DNA from: an uncultured Eubacteriales bacterium
GTDB taxonomy: Bacteria; Bacillota; Clostridia; Peptostreptococcales; Anaerovoracaceae
Direction: 5' to 3'
Length of the DNA: 64,000 bases
Assembly (NCBI GenBank): GCA_902790905.1
Contig: CADATO010000004.1
Location: 1-64,000, forward strand
The translations under genes were made by a program, and so were the position numbers. Every line of letters starts with the position of its first letter. Positions within the stretch are counted from its first letter, which is position 1. This document shows positions 44,057-53,398 of the stretch, one piece after another. The notes beneath the pieces were generated by a model. That model did not search any database. It was not told the origin of the DNA and was given only the letters and a program-made list of their open reading frames with translations.

Positions 44057-45157
44057 ATGAGAGTTATCATGACAGGCGGCGGCACCGGCGGACACATCTA
44101 TCCGGCGATCGCCATCGCAAACAAGATCATGGAACGCACCAACGACAGCGAGATCCTGTTTGTCGGCACACGGCGCGGCATGGAGAGCCGTCTCGTGCCG
44201 GAGAACGGCTATGAGATCCGGTACATTACGGTCTCCGGTCTCAACCGCAAGAACATGATCAAGAACATCAAGGTCTTCCGCGACTACCGCAAGGGCAAAG
44301 CCCAGGCGCGGGCAATCATCGAGGAATTCAAACCGGATGTCGTCATCGGCACCGGCGGCTATGTCAGCGGCCCGGTCGTCAGGACAGCGGCGGCGATGGG
44401 GATCCGCTGCTTCCTGCAGGAGCAGAATGCTGTGGCAGGGGTGGCCAACCGCATGCTGGAACGGTATGTCGAAAAGATCTTCCTCGGGTTTGAAGAAGGC
44501 GGCAAGTACTTCAAGCACAAGGATAAGCTGGTCGTCAGCGGCAACCCGGTCCGCAGCGAGTTCTTCAACGCCGACCCGAAAGCGGCGCGGGAAAAACTCG
44601 GCATCGATCCGGACAAGTTCGTCGTGCTGAGCTTTGGCGGCAGCCTCGGCGCCGGCAAGATCAACAGGGCGATGATGGATGTCGTGAAGGCCTACAACGG
44701 CAAAGAGGGGATCGAGGTGTTCTTCGGGACCGGCAAGTCCTACTATGCGCCGATCATGACAGAACTGCACGATATGGGGGAAGATCCGAAGGACAACGTT
44801 CACGTGCTGGAATACATCAACAACATGCAGGACGTGCTCGCTGCATGCGACCTGGTCATCTCCCGGAGCGGCGCGCTGACCGTATCGGAGATCTCCCTGT
44901 GCGGCAAGCCGTCGATCCTGATCCCGTCTCCGAATGTGACGGGCGACCACCAGACATTCAATGCGCGCGCGATTTCCGACAAGGGCGGGGCGATCCTGCT
45001 GGAGGAGAAAAACCTCACGGAAGGCGTCCTGCTGGAGGAGATCGAACGCCTCCGCAGCAATCCCGCCTTCATGGAGGGCATGGCGGAGCAGACAAAGCGG
45101 TGTGCGCCGCTGGATGCGACCGATATTATCTTTTACAGTATTACCGACCGCGGATAG
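44057..45157 (+). CDS. murG: UDP-GlcNAc--undecaprenyl-PP-MurNAc-pentapeptide GlcNAc transferase
   Basis: The 366-residue GT28 enzyme makes lipid II at the inner membrane face. The first glycine loop TGGGTGGHIYPAIAIA, GTGGYVSGPVVRTAAAMGIR, QEQNAVAGVANRML and the second loop LSFGGSLGAGKINRAM are present, and SRSGALTVSEISLCGKPSI binds UDP-GlcNAc. The length is normal. ftsQ/divIB follows after 6 bp. Confidence 0.97.
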   Translation: MRVIMTGGGTGGHIYPAIAIANKIMERTNDSEILFVGTRRGMESRLVPENGYEIRYITVSGLNRKNMIKNIKVFRDYRKGKAQARAIIEEFKPDVVIGTGGYVSGPVVRTAAAMGIRCFLQEQNAVAGVANRMLERYVEKIFLGFEEGGKYFKHKDKLVVSGNPVRSEFFNADPKAAREKLGIDPDKFVVLSFGGSLGAGKINRAMMDVVKAYNGKEGIEVFFGTGKSYYAPIMTELHDMGEDPKDNVHVLEYINNMQDVLAACDLVISRSGALTVSEISLCGKPSILIPSPNVTGDHQTFNARAISDKGGAILLEEKNLTEGVLLEEIERLRSNPAFMEGMAEQTKRCAPLDATDIIFYSITDRG

Positions 45158-45163
45158 GAGACT

Positions 45164-46378
45164 ATGCTTTTTCGCAGGAGAAAGACTCAGGAACTGAACA
45201 TACCGGATATCGAAGAAGCTGCTGCGGAAACGGCCGAAGACGGCGCCGCGGAGGACTATTACGAAGCGGAAGAGGCGTATGAGGACCCGGACGGGGAAGA
45301 AGATCTTTACGGCGAGCCCGAAGAAGATCTCTACGATGACCCGGAAGAGGATCTCTACGACGAGCCGGCGGAGACGTACTATGACGAGCCCGCAGAGGAG
45401 GCGTACGACGAAGAAGAGGCTTCGTCCTCTTATGATGCCGGCAGGGAGCCCGGTCCGCACGAGAAGCAGTCTCCCGTTGAGACCGGTGCCTGGGAATACA
45501 TCCACGGAGAGCCCAACGAGGACTATCTGACCGATACGGGCAATTTCCGCTATGACCTGGACGGCCCGGAAGGCGGCGTGTTCCTTCCTGAAAAGGATGC
45601 GGACAAAGAGAAAAAGCCCCGCGTCATCCACGTGCGCAGAAAGCACAAGAAGCATCATTATCTGCTCAAGTTCACCACGTTCTGCGTGCTGATGGGCCTG
45701 CTCATCACGTTCATGATGAGCAGTTATTTCAATATCGACGAGATCCGCGTGGAGGGCATGACGCTCTATACGGCGGAGCAGATCCTTGACCTCAGCAAAC
45801 TGTCTCTTGGCGAGAACATCTTCAAGACCAGGACCGGCAAGGCGGAGGACCGGATCAAAAAAGACCCGCACATCGCTAAGGTCAACATCAAGCGGGATCT
45901 GCCGGATACGCTGATCATCACGGTGGAGGAGCGGCTTCCTGCAGCGCAGATCGCATTCGGCCCGGAGGACCAGGTGCAGTATGCGGTGATCGATGCGAAC
46001 GGCTATGTCCTGAGCGTCGGCGAAGCGGACGGGACAGCTGCGGTGCTGACCGGCATCACCGTCAAGGACGGCACGGCAGAGGCCGGCACGGACCTGCAGG
46101 TCGAGGAGGGGGCGGTCTACGATGAAACGCTCAGCCTCATGAAAACGGCGGCTGCGCAGGGGATCACCTTCACAAAGATGGATATGACGGAGAAGATCGT
46201 CAAGCTGTATTTTACAGACAGCCTGCTCATCAAAGGCAAGCCGGCGATGATCCTTGAACACATCGAGAACGGCGATGTCACGCTGATCCTGAAAGATCTG
46301 GCGGCCAAGGAGATCACCGAAGGCACGATCAACGCCGCCAGCGAGGGCAGTTTCACGTTCAGCCCCGAGGTTGAGTAG
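45164..46378 (+). CDS. ftsQ: Cell-division protein FtsQ/DivIB with long acidic Tyr-rich N-terminus
   Basis: The 404-residue protein has an unusual cytoplasmic part. Residues about 15-110 are acidic and contain degenerate repeats of the form EEDLYDEP (EEDLYGEP, EEDLYDDP, EEDLYDEP, AETYYDEP). A basic patch (RVIHVRRKHKKHHY), one membrane helix at about 164-184, and the POTRA domain YFNIDEIRVEGMTLYTAEQI follow. The beta domain (VNIKRDLPDTLIITVEERLP) completes the FtsQ/DivIB pattern. It links FtsL and FtsI/FtsW at the septum. It is the last gene of this run; murC, murB and ftsA are absent. Confidence 0.9.
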   Translation: MLFRRRKTQELNIPDIEEAAAETAEDGAAEDYYEAEEAYEDPDGEEDLYGEPEEDLYDDPEEDLYDEPAETYYDEPAEEAYDEEEASSSYDAGREPGPHEKQSPVETGAWEYIHGEPNEDYLTDTGNFRYDLDGPEGGVFLPEKDADKEKKPRVIHVRRKHKKHHYLLKFTTFCVLMGLLITFMMSSYFNIDEIRVEGMTLYTAEQILDLSKLSLGENIFKTRTGKAEDRIKKDPHIAKVNIKRDLPDTLIITVEERLPAAQIAFGPEDQVQYAVIDANGYVLSVGEADGTAAVLTGITVKDGTAEAGTDLQVEEGAVYDETLSLMKTAAAQGITFTKMDMTEKIVKLYFTDSLLIKGKPAMILEHIENGDVTLILKDLAAKEITEGTINAASEGSFTFSPEVE

Positions 46379-46398
46379 CGCTGCACCGCTGCGGCGGA

Positions 46399-46421
46399 GC
46401 GATTCCTTATCACGGAATCGC
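46399..46421. repeat. Two octamers as an inverted repeat before ftsZ
   Basis: GCGATTCC (46399-46406) and GGAATCGC (46414-46421) flank 7 bp and can form an 8-bp hairpin between ftsQ and ftsZ. No T tract follows, so it is not a typical terminator. Confidence 0.8.
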
Positions 46422-46576
46422 CAATAACTGAAAAAAGTTGCTAAAAAGCGGAAAATTGCCTGCCCAATATAGTAGGCAAATCTTTTCGTATGTGCTATAC
46501 TTCTACTGTATATAGTATCTAGCATTCTGTAGACCCACTAATTGGGCCATAAATATATTCAGGAGGAATACCTTAA

Positions 46577-47701
46577 ATGCTGCAGTTTGAGATGAGTGAA
46601 AAAACCAGCGCCAGAATTGTCGTCATCGGTGTCGGCGGCGGCGGCGGCAACGCCGTCAACAGAATGATCGACGCGGAGCTCGAGGGTGTCGAGTTCCTGG
46701 CTGTCAACACAGATAAGCAGGCGCTCTCCAAGTGTAAGGCGGAGAACAAGCTGCAGATCGGTGAGAAGCTCACCAAAGGCCTCGGCGCAGGCGGCAACCC
46801 GGAGGTTGGCCAGAGATCCGCTGAGGAAAGCATGGAAGAGATCGCGCAGACCGTGACCGGCGCGGACATGGTCTTCGTCACAGCCGGCATGGGCGGCGGT
46901 ACCGGTACCGGTGCGGCGCCTGTTGTCGCCAAGATCAGTAAGGACCTCGGCATCCTGACCGTCGCAGTCGTCACAAAGCCCTTCAAGTTCGAGGGCCGCA
47001 AGAGAAGCGAACACGCGGAGCAGGGCATCAAGTTCCTGAAGCAGTACGTAGACTCCATCGTCATCGTCCCGAACGACAAGCTCCTCGAGACGAGCGATGC
47101 GAATACCACCATCATGGATGCCTTCAGCATGGCGGACGAAGTCCTCAAGCAGGGTGTCCAGGGCATCACCGACCTGATCAAGAACCCGGGCGTCATCAAC
47201 CTCGACTTTGCAGATGTTGAGACCGTCATGAGAGACCGCGGCGTTGCGCACATGGGCATCGGCTTCGGCAAGGGCGAAGACAGAGTCAAGACAGCAGTTA
47301 CAAGAGCTATCGAGAGCCCGCTGCTCGAGACGACCGTGGCGGGTGCAAAGGCGATCCTGCTCAACGTCACCGGCGGCTACGACCTCGGCATGATGGAGGC
47401 TGCGGAGGCAGCGAACCAGATCGAAAGCATCGCCGACAAGGATGCAATCATCATCTTCGGTACCGCCATCAAGGAGGAAATGCAGGAAGAGATCAGCATC
47501 ACCGTCATCGCGACAGGCTTCGAGAACAGCCGCGGCAACTACATGCAGGCTGAGCAGCCGGCCAGCGATCTGGAAGAACAGGTTGCTGCAGACGCGGCGG
47601 AGACTGCGCAGAACGGCAGACAGACGATGAGCGACATTCTTAAGAAGATGGATGAGGATTCCTCCCCGTCCAAGTTTAACATCCCTTCCTTCCTCAAGTA
47701 G
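46577..47701 (+). CDS. ftsZ: Cell-division GTPase FtsZ
   Basis: The 374-residue tubulin homologue forms the Z ring. It begins [20 protein letters not shown]. The tubulin signature [15 protein letters not shown] lies at about 107-121, the synergy loop [20 protein letters not shown] follows, and the C-terminal peptide FNIPSFLK is the binding site for ring partners. The length is typical. CAGGAGG precedes the ATG. It sits 198 bp after ftsQ, with no ftsA next to it, so it probably also has its own promoter. Confidence 0.98.
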   Translation: MLQFEMSEKTSARIVVIGVGGGGGNAVNRMIDAELEGVEFLAVNTDKQALSKCKAENKLQIGEKLTKGLGAGGNPEVGQRSAEESMEEIAQTVTGADMVFVTAGMGGGTGTGAAPVVAKISKDLGILTVAVVTKPFKFEGRKRSEHAEQGIKFLKQYVDSIVIVPNDKLLETSDANTTIMDAFSMADEVLKQGVQGITDLIKNPGVINLDFADVETVMRDRGVAHMGIGFGKGEDRVKTAVTRAIESPLLETTVAGAKAILLNVTGGYDLGMMEAAEAANQIESIADKDAIIIFGTAIKEEMQEEISITVIATGFENSRGNYMQAEQPASDLEEQVAADAAETAQNGRQTMSDILKKMDEDSSPSKFNIPSFLK

Positions 47702-47725
47702 GCGAAGGGTGACCAGCGATGGATC

Positions 47726-47749
47726 AGCCGGCGCCTTAAGCCGGCTTTT
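47726..47749 (+). terminator. Terminator after ftsZ
   Basis: AGCCGGC and GCCGGCT pair around a 7-nt loop, followed by TTTT. Confidence 0.78.
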
Positions 47750-47767
47750 CTGATATTAGGCATAACC

Positions 47768-48538
47768 ATGAAAGTGATCGGCAGCAGCGACAACAAAATA
47801 TACAAGCGTGTCCGGTCTCTCCAGCAGAAGAAATACCGCGACAGGCTGTCCCGGTACCTGGTGGAGGGGGAGAACCTTGTCGAGGAATCGCTCTCCGAGG
47901 GCCTGGCGGCCACGGTGCTCATCCGTGACGACCGGCAGGATCTGTACGACCGGTTTGCGGAGAAAGACGCCTATTCAGTCTTTATGACGGGCGATCTTTT
48001 CCGGAAGGTCGCCCAGACAGAGACCAGCCAGGGCATTCTGGCGGAGGTCGAAAAGCGTACGTACGACGAGACCGCATTCATGCAGGCGGCGCAGGGCAAC
48101 ATCCTCGTGCTCGACGGTCTGCAGGATCCCGGCAACCTGGGGACCATCCTCAGGACGGCGGCAGCGGCAGGCTACGGCGGCGCGGTGATCCTGAAGGGGA
48201 CCGCCGACGTGTACGCGCCGAAAGTCACCAGAGCTGCGGCAGGGGCACTGTTCCGGCTCCCGCTGTTCTTCGCGGAGAACGCGGCGGAGGCGGCAGCGAT
48301 TCTAAGACAGATGGGCAAGACCATCGTCGGCACCACCCCGCGCGGCGGCATCCCGTACCTCGACGCAGACCTCACAAAGGACATTGCGCTTGTCATCGGC
48401 AACGAAGGCAACGGCATGAGCGAAGAGGCACTGGCGGTCACAGACCAGAATGTGTTTATCCCGATGCACACCGGCATGGAGTCGCTGAATGCGGCGGTCG
48501 CGGCGGGCATCCTGATGTATAAAAGTGTAGAAAGGTAG
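47768..48538 (+). CDS. TrmH/SpoU-family rRNA 2'-O-methyltransferase
   Basis: The 256-residue product has an N-terminal RNA-recognition part (NKIYKRVRSLQQKKYRDRLS, LVEGENLVEESL) and a knotted SPOUT domain. The three motifs are LDGLQDPGNLGTILRTA, VIGNEGNGMSEEAL and IPMHTGMESLNAAVAAGILM. It should methylate a ribose in 23S rRNA or tRNA with SAM. The exact site is not readable. It is 7 bp before pheS, a common neighbour in Firmicutes. The octamer at 47884-47891 reads Glu-Glu-Ser-Leu. Confidence 0.92.
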   Translation: MKVIGSSDNKIYKRVRSLQQKKYRDRLSRYLVEGENLVEESLSEGLAATVLIRDDRQDLYDRFAEKDAYSVFMTGDLFRKVAQTETSQGILAEVEKRTYDETAFMQAAQGNILVLDGLQDPGNLGTILRTAAAAGYGGAVILKGTADVYAPKVTRAAAGALFRLPLFFAENAAEAAAILRQMGKTIVGTTPRGGIPYLDADLTKDIALVIGNEGNGMSEEALAVTDQNVFIPMHTGMESLNAAVAAGILMYKSVER

Positions 48539-48545
48539 TTATAAC

Positions 48546-49568
48546 ATGCAAGAAAGAATCCAGGAGATCCTGAACGAGGCGAAGGAAAAGATCGCGCAGG
48601 CAGCCACGCCGGAAGATGTGGAACAGCTGCGTGTCGGATTCCTTGGTAAAAAGGGCAAGATCACAGATATTTTCAAGATGATGGGCAAGCTGGACAAGGA
48701 AGAAAAGAAGACCATCGGTCCGGCAGCCAACAAAGTGAAGAACGAAGTCGACGCCCTGATCAACGAGAAGATGGCCGAACTGAAGGAAAAGGCCAAGCAG
48801 GCGCGCTTTAAGATGGAGAGCATCGACGTCACCGAGCCCGGCAAAGGCTACAAAGTCGGCGTCAAGCATCCGCTCACCATCACCATGGAAGAGGTGTCCC
48901 GCATCTTTATGTCCATGGGCTACAGCATCGCGGAAGGCCCGCAGGTCGAGACCGTCTTCAACGTCTTTGACGGCCTGAATTCCCCGCCCAACCACCCGAG
49001 CCGGGATCTGACGGATACGTTCTATATCACGGAGGATACGGTCCTGCGTCCCCACACCTCGTCCGTACAGGTGCGCACGCTCAAGACCAAGAAGCCCCCG
49101 ATCAAAGTCATCTCCCCGGGACGCTGCTTCCGCTGCGATACCCCGGACGCGACCCACAGCCCGATGTTCCATCAGATCGAGGGCCTGGTCGTCGATGAAG
49201 GCATCACCATGGCGGACCTCAAGGGCACGCTCGACAGCATGGCCAAGCAGCTGTTCGGCAGCAATACCCGCACCAAGTTCCGTCCGCATCACTTCCCGTT
49301 CACAGAGCCTTCTGCAGAGATGGACGTCAGCTGCTTCGTCTGTGGCGGCAAGGGCTGCAGAGTCTGCGGCGGCAACGGCTGGATCGAGATCCTCGGCTGC
49401 GGCATGGTCCATCCCAACGTCCTCGAAGTCGGCGACATCGACACCGAAAAGTACACAGGCTTCGCCTTTGGTATGGGTGTCGAACGTATCGCGATGCTCA
49501 AGTACGGCGTCAGCGATATCCGTCTGTTCTACGAGAACGACAAGCGGTTCATTGAGCAGTTCAAATAG
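48546..49568 (+). CDS. pheS: Phenylalanyl-tRNA synthetase alpha subunit
   Basis: The 340-residue product has an N-terminal coiled-coil tRNA arm (about 1-90) and the class II catalytic core: VFDGLNSPPNHPSRDLTDTF, TSSVQVRTLKTKKPPIKVIS, FRCDTPDATHSPMFHQIEGL and GFAFGMGVERIAMLKYG. It pairs with PheT to charge tRNA-Phe. A cysteine-rich stretch CFVCGGKGCRVCGGNGW could bind zinc and is seen in some bacterial PheS. The gap to pheT is 12 bp. Confidence 0.97.
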   Translation: MQERIQEILNEAKEKIAQAATPEDVEQLRVGFLGKKGKITDIFKMMGKLDKEEKKTIGPAANKVKNEVDALINEKMAELKEKAKQARFKMESIDVTEPGKGYKVGVKHPLTITMEEVSRIFMSMGYSIAEGPQVETVFNVFDGLNSPPNHPSRDLTDTFYITEDTVLRPHTSSVQVRTLKTKKPPIKVISPGRCFRCDTPDATHSPMFHQIEGLVVDEGITMADLKGTLDSMAKQLFGSNTRTKFRPHHFPFTEPSAEMDVSCFVCGGKGCRVCGGNGWIEILGCGMVHPNVLEVGDIDTEKYTGFAFGMGVERIAMLKYGVSDIRLFYENDKRFIEQFK

Positions 49569-49580
49569 GGAGGTCCGAGA

Positions 49581-52037
49581 ATGTTAGTACCCATTGCATG
49601 GTTGAAAGATTATACAGATGTCCAGGTGGGGACCGACGAGTACGTGTCCAAGATGGTCATGTCCGGCTCCAACCTGGAAGAAGTCGACTACACCGGCCGC
49701 GGCATCGAAGGCGTTGTCGTCGGTGAAGTCGTAGAGTGCGGCAAGCATCCCGAAGCGGACAGACTGTCTGTCTGCATGGTGGATGTCGGCAAGGAATCGC
49801 CAATCCAGATCGTCTGCGGCGCCCCGAACGTCAAGGCGGGCATCAAAGTTCCCGTTGCGCTCGACGGCAGCCACGTCCCCGGCCCGCTGCACGGCCAGCC
49901 CAAGGTCGAAGGCGGCGTCACGATCCACAAGGGCGCGCTGCGCGGCGTGGAGTCCAACGGCATGATCTGCTCCTGCGGCGAACTCGGTTTTGACGACAAA
50001 GTTGTCCCGATCGCACACAGAGACGGCATCTGGATCCTGCCGGATGACGCGAAAGTCGGCGAACCCGTAGAGAAAGAACTCGATATCTATCAGGATATCA
50101 TCGATTTTGAGATCACCCCGAACAGACCGGACTGCCTGTCCATGCTCGGCATGGCCAGAGAGACCGCGGCGACCTTCGAGACCGGCTTCACCTATCCGGA
50201 TGTGGCCGTCGAGGAGAAGGGCGAAGAGAACGCCAGCGACTACATCGACGTCGAGATCAAAGCGACCGACGCCTGCAAGCGCTACGTTGCCCGCGTCGTC
50301 AAGGACGTCAAGATCGAGCAGTCCCCGTGGTGGATGCAGAAGAGACTGATGCTGGCGGGCATGCGTCCGATCAACAACATCGTCGACATCACCAACTTCG
50401 TTATGCTCGAACTGGGGCATCCGATCCACGCATTTGATATCCGCCAGATCGAAGGCGGCAAGATCATCGTCGAGAAGGCGGCGCCGGGCGAGACCTTCGT
50501 CACCCTCGATGAACAGGAAAGAAAACTGGACGAGAGCATGCTGCTCATCAAGGACGCGAAGAAGGGCGTTGCCCTTGCCGGTGTCATGGGCGGCCTCAAC
50601 TCCGAGATCGAGGCGGACACCACCACGATCCTCATCGAAGCGGCGAACTTCGATCCGGACAACATCCGCCTGACCAGCAAGGCACTCGGCCTGCGCACCG
50701 AGGCGTCCGCGCGTTACGAAAAGGGCGTTGACCCCAACCTCGCGCGCTACGCCAACGACCGCGTCTGCCGTCTGATCGAGCTGCTCGGCGCCGGCACTGT
50801 CCTGAAGGGCGCAGTGGACTGCTATCCGGTCCCGAAGGCTCCCTGGAGCGTCGAAGTCCGTCCGGAAAGAATGAACAAACTGCTCGGCACCAGCTTCACC
50901 ACAGAGGAAATGATCCACATGCTGGAGCGCCTCGAGATCGGTGTCGAAGAAAAAGAAGGCAGACTCATCTGCACACCGCCCACGGTGCGCCTCGACCTCG
51001 AGACAGAAGTCGACTTCTCCGAGGAGATCGCGCGTATGTACGGCTACGACCGCCTGCCGGTCACCCTGCCCAAGGGCAACAACGAGAGTTCCCTCGGCCG
51101 TCCCGAGACGCTGCGCCGCATGGCCAGAACAGCCCTCGCAGCGATGGGCGCCGATGAGATCCAGACATACTCCTTCGTCAGCCCGAAGGATGCGGACAAG
51201 ATCGGCCTCGCAGAGGACAGCGTCCTGCGCGACGTCGTACCGCTCATCAACCCGCTCGGCGAAGACACCTCCGTCATGCGCACCATGATGCTGCCGGAGA
51301 TGCTGGAGACGCTCGGCCGCAACTACAGCCGCGGCAATGCAGAGGTCAAGTTCTACGAGATCGGCAACACCTTCCGCAAGATCAGCGAGGACCTCAACGT
51401 CCTGCCCATGGAGGCGGATGCCATGACCCTCGGCATGTACGGCGGCGATGCGGACTTCTTCGCACTGAAGGGCATGATCACCGAGATGCTCGTGAACATG
51501 GGCATCACCGGTGTGACATTCGTCAAACAGGAAGAGAACAAGACCTTCCATCCGGGCCGCTGCGCAGATGTCTTCATCCCGCGCACAGCCGGTGAAGGCG
51601 AGGATCCGATCTACATCGGCACGATGGGCGAGATCTATCCGGATATCGCAGATGCGTACGGCATCGGCACCAGAGTCTATGCGGCAGAGCTGTTCTTCGC
51701 TCTGATCGGTGAACAGGCCAGCATCGATATCCATTACGAGCCGCTGCCCAAGTATCCGTCGACCGAACGCGACATCGCCCTGGTCGTCGATGAGAAGGTC
51801 ACCGTCGGTGAGGTCGAGGAGCTGATCCTGGCCAACGGCGGCGAGATCCTCGAGTCCGTCAAGCTGTTCGATATCTTCCGCGGCGTACAGGTCGGCCCGG
51901 GCAAGAAGAGCCTGGCGTTCAATCTGGTCTACCGCAGCAAGGAAGGCACGCTCACCGATGAGGAAGTCGCCCCGGTCCACGACAAGGTGGTCGAGGTGCT
52001 GGAGAAGACCCTCAACGCAAATCTGCGTGCGATGTAA
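49581..52037 (+). CDS. pheT: Phenylalanyl-tRNA synthetase beta subunit
   Basis: The 818-residue product starts MLVPIAWLKDYTDVQVGTDE and has the full bacterial order. An EMAP-type tRNA-binding domain lies at about 40-150 (VGEVVECGKHPEADRLSVCM), a B3/B4 editing domain at about 200-390 (ITPNRPDCLSMLGMARE) and a B5 domain at about 400-470. The catalytic-like core follows, and an anticodon-binding domain at about 725-818 (PLPKYPSTERDIALVVDEKV). Editing of mischarged Tyr-tRNA-Phe is expected. GGGAGG precedes the ATG. The octamer occurs at 49793-49800. Confidence 0.97.
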   Translation: MLVPIAWLKDYTDVQVGTDEYVSKMVMSGSNLEEVDYTGRGIEGVVVGEVVECGKHPEADRLSVCMVDVGKESPIQIVCGAPNVKAGIKVPVALDGSHVPGPLHGQPKVEGGVTIHKGALRGVESNGMICSCGELGFDDKVVPIAHRDGIWILPDDAKVGEPVEKELDIYQDIIDFEITPNRPDCLSMLGMARETAATFETGFTYPDVAVEEKGEENASDYIDVEIKATDACKRYVARVVKDVKIEQSPWWMQKRLMLAGMRPINNIVDITNFVMLELGHPIHAFDIRQIEGGKIIVEKAAPGETFVTLDEQERKLDESMLLIKDAKKGVALAGVMGGLNSEIEADTTTILIEAANFDPDNIRLTSKALGLRTEASARYEKGVDPNLARYANDRVCRLIELLGAGTVLKGAVDCYPVPKAPWSVEVRPERMNKLLGTSFTTEEMIHMLERLEIGVEEKEGRLICTPPTVRLDLETEVDFSEEIARMYGYDRLPVTLPKGNNESSLGRPETLRRMARTALAAMGADEIQTYSFVSPKDADKIGLAEDSVLRDVVPLINPLGEDTSVMRTMMLPEMLETLGRNYSRGNAEVKFYEIGNTFRKISEDLNVLPMEADAMTLGMYGGDADFFALKGMITEMLVNMGITGVTFVKQEENKTFHPGRCADVFIPRTAGEGEDPIYIGTMGEIYPDIADAYGIGTRVYAAELFFALIGEQASIDIHYEPLPKYPSTERDIALVVDEKVTVGEVEELILANGGEILESVKLFDIFRGVQVGPGKKSLAFNLVYRSKEGTLTDEEVAPVHDKVVEVLEKTLNANLRAM

Positions 52038-52046
52038 GTATGTAAC

Positions 52047-52121
52047 GCCGGCGGCACTGCCCGAAGCACGCCGCCGGCCTGATCACAGCAAACAGCAGGA
52101 TGCATCCTGCAGAGCGATTCC
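52047..52121 (+). repeat. pheT-zapA gap: GC hairpin, palindrome and octamer
   Basis: GCCGGCGGC (52047-52055) pairs with GCCGCCGGC (52070-52078) as a possible T-less terminator after pheT. A perfect 16-bp palindrome GCAGGATGCATCCTGC follows at 52095-52110. The octamer GCGATTCC sits at 52114-52121, ending 20 bp before the zapA start. Confidence 0.65.
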
Positions 52122-52141
52122 CTGAAGGGAGAGGTAATAAA

Positions 52142-52717
52142 ATGAACAAGGTCGAAGTCAACATTTACGGCAAGGATTACACGGTCGTCGGCGACCAGAA
52201 TCCGGAACACATCGCCCGCGTTGCGGCGCATGTGGACAGCAAAATGAAAGAGACCGCCGAGGCAGCCCCTGCGGCACCTCTCTCTGCGGTCGCCGTCCTG
52301 TCCGCCATGAACATCGCGGACGAGCTCTTCGAGGTCAAGGAACGGACCCAGGAGATGCTGCGTCTCAACGAGCAGTACGAAGCGGACACCCAGCACTACA
52401 TGCAGCTCTGGGAAGAAGCCAAGAACAGCTTCATGGACTACAAAAAGGACAGCCAGCAGGAACTCGCTGATGCGAGAGCCGAAGCCGACCAGATCCGCGA
52501 ACAGCTCATGGCCAAGCAGCGCGAGGTGGACGATCTCATGAGAAACCGTGAGAGCGACCGCGCCCAGGCCAGCCAGGAAAGCGCAATGGCAGTCGAAGAA
52601 GTGGAGCAGAAATACTCCGATCTCGAGAACAGCTACTTCGACCTGCAGATGGAGAATATCCGCCTGAAGAGCGAAATGGAGAAGCTCAAGGGGCGCATGG
52701 ATTGGGAGAATCGCTAA
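52142..52717 (+). CDS. zapA: Cell-division protein ZapA with long coiled coil
   Basis: ATG 52142 (MNKVEVNIYGKDYTVVGDQN) follows GGGAGAGG. An upstream ATG at 52100 would run through the octamer and lacks a ribosome site. The first about 95 residues form the ZapA domain (VAVLSAMNIADELFEVKERT). The remaining about 95 are a highly charged coiled coil (QQELADARAEADQIREQLMA and on), giving 191 residues against about 85-110 in the minimal family. ZapA crosslinks FtsZ filaments. The longer form is known in some clostridia. The gene lies between pheT and mutS2. Confidence 0.88.
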   Translation: MNKVEVNIYGKDYTVVGDQNPEHIARVAAHVDSKMKETAEAAPAAPLSAVAVLSAMNIADELFEVKERTQEMLRLNEQYEADTQHYMQLWEEAKNSFMDYKKDSQQELADARAEADQIREQLMAKQREVDDLMRNRESDRAQASQESAMAVEEVEQKYSDLENSYFDLQMENIRLKSEMEKLKGRMDWENR

Positions 52718-53398
52718 TCGCGCACTGATCTGATACTAAGGATGCGGCTGTCATGCAGCCCGGTTTACTGCAACTGAAAACGTTGCAGTAAACCTGGCAT
52801 GCATGCGCCGCATCTCTCATTATACGATGCAGTACTGCGATAAGCTTATTCTAGTGGTGAGCTTCGCAACGATACGGAAAAGCAGGATGTCTGCGCCGCG
52901 CTGTTTATTTCACGATGCGGATGCGATTCCAATAATTTGAGGGATTCTCTGACACTTTTTCTCTCTGAGAAGAAAAGTTGGAACAAATTTCAACGATTGC
53001 AGCATTTGCTGGCTGCGATTCGCGATGGATGGCGTTTTAAACTCCGAAAACGTTGCAAATACTTCCACTTTTTTCGGCTACAAGAAAAAGGAGTCAGGAA
53101 CACGCAAACCATATGGAATGCGGGTTGGATGCGGCGATTCTCGGACTTCGATCGGCAGGTTATCGTCTTTTTGCAAAAAAATGTGCAAAAGACGTAAAAA
53201 ACTCAACGTTTTCGAGGGGATGGCAGCAAAAGCAGCAGGAGCCGCAACTCGGAAATGGCGCTAACGTTGAAAAAAGTGCGTCTTTTTGCCAAAAACGGGC
53301 AAAAGATGCAAAGTAGGGCAGGAAATACCAGAAAATGGCAATCTCGGCAGCGAAACTGCGGACTGCCGAGACGGTACAGACAATATAGAAGAAAGACT
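52718..53398. other. 681-bp intergenic region with many inverted repeats, no supported gene
   Basis: At 52741-52814 a nested hairpin has outer arms GATGCGGC/GCCGCATC and a 13-bp inner stem GGTTTACTGCAAC (52762-52774) with its complement at 52782-52794. Two related T/A-rich hairpins start with CGTCTTTTTGC at 53164 and 53279, 115 bp apart. A third stem lies at about 52953-52976, and CTCGGCAG/CTGCCGAG occurs at 53343-53370. The octamer is at 52923-52930. Short overlapping open frames of 79-87 codons exist, but none has a convincing start or composition. Confidence 0.7.

Noticed and set aside
46422-46576. A specific ftsZ promoter
   Set aside because: TATAGT- and TATACT-like boxes are present, but none has a convincing -35 at the right distance.
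49584-51980. 798-codon antisense frame over pheT
   Set aside because: Shadow of the conserved synthetase gene.
52937-53316. Three overlapping 79-87 codon frames between zapA and mutS2
   Set aside because: No convincing ribosome sites, unusual Lys/Arg/Phe-rich composition, and overlap with inverted repeats.
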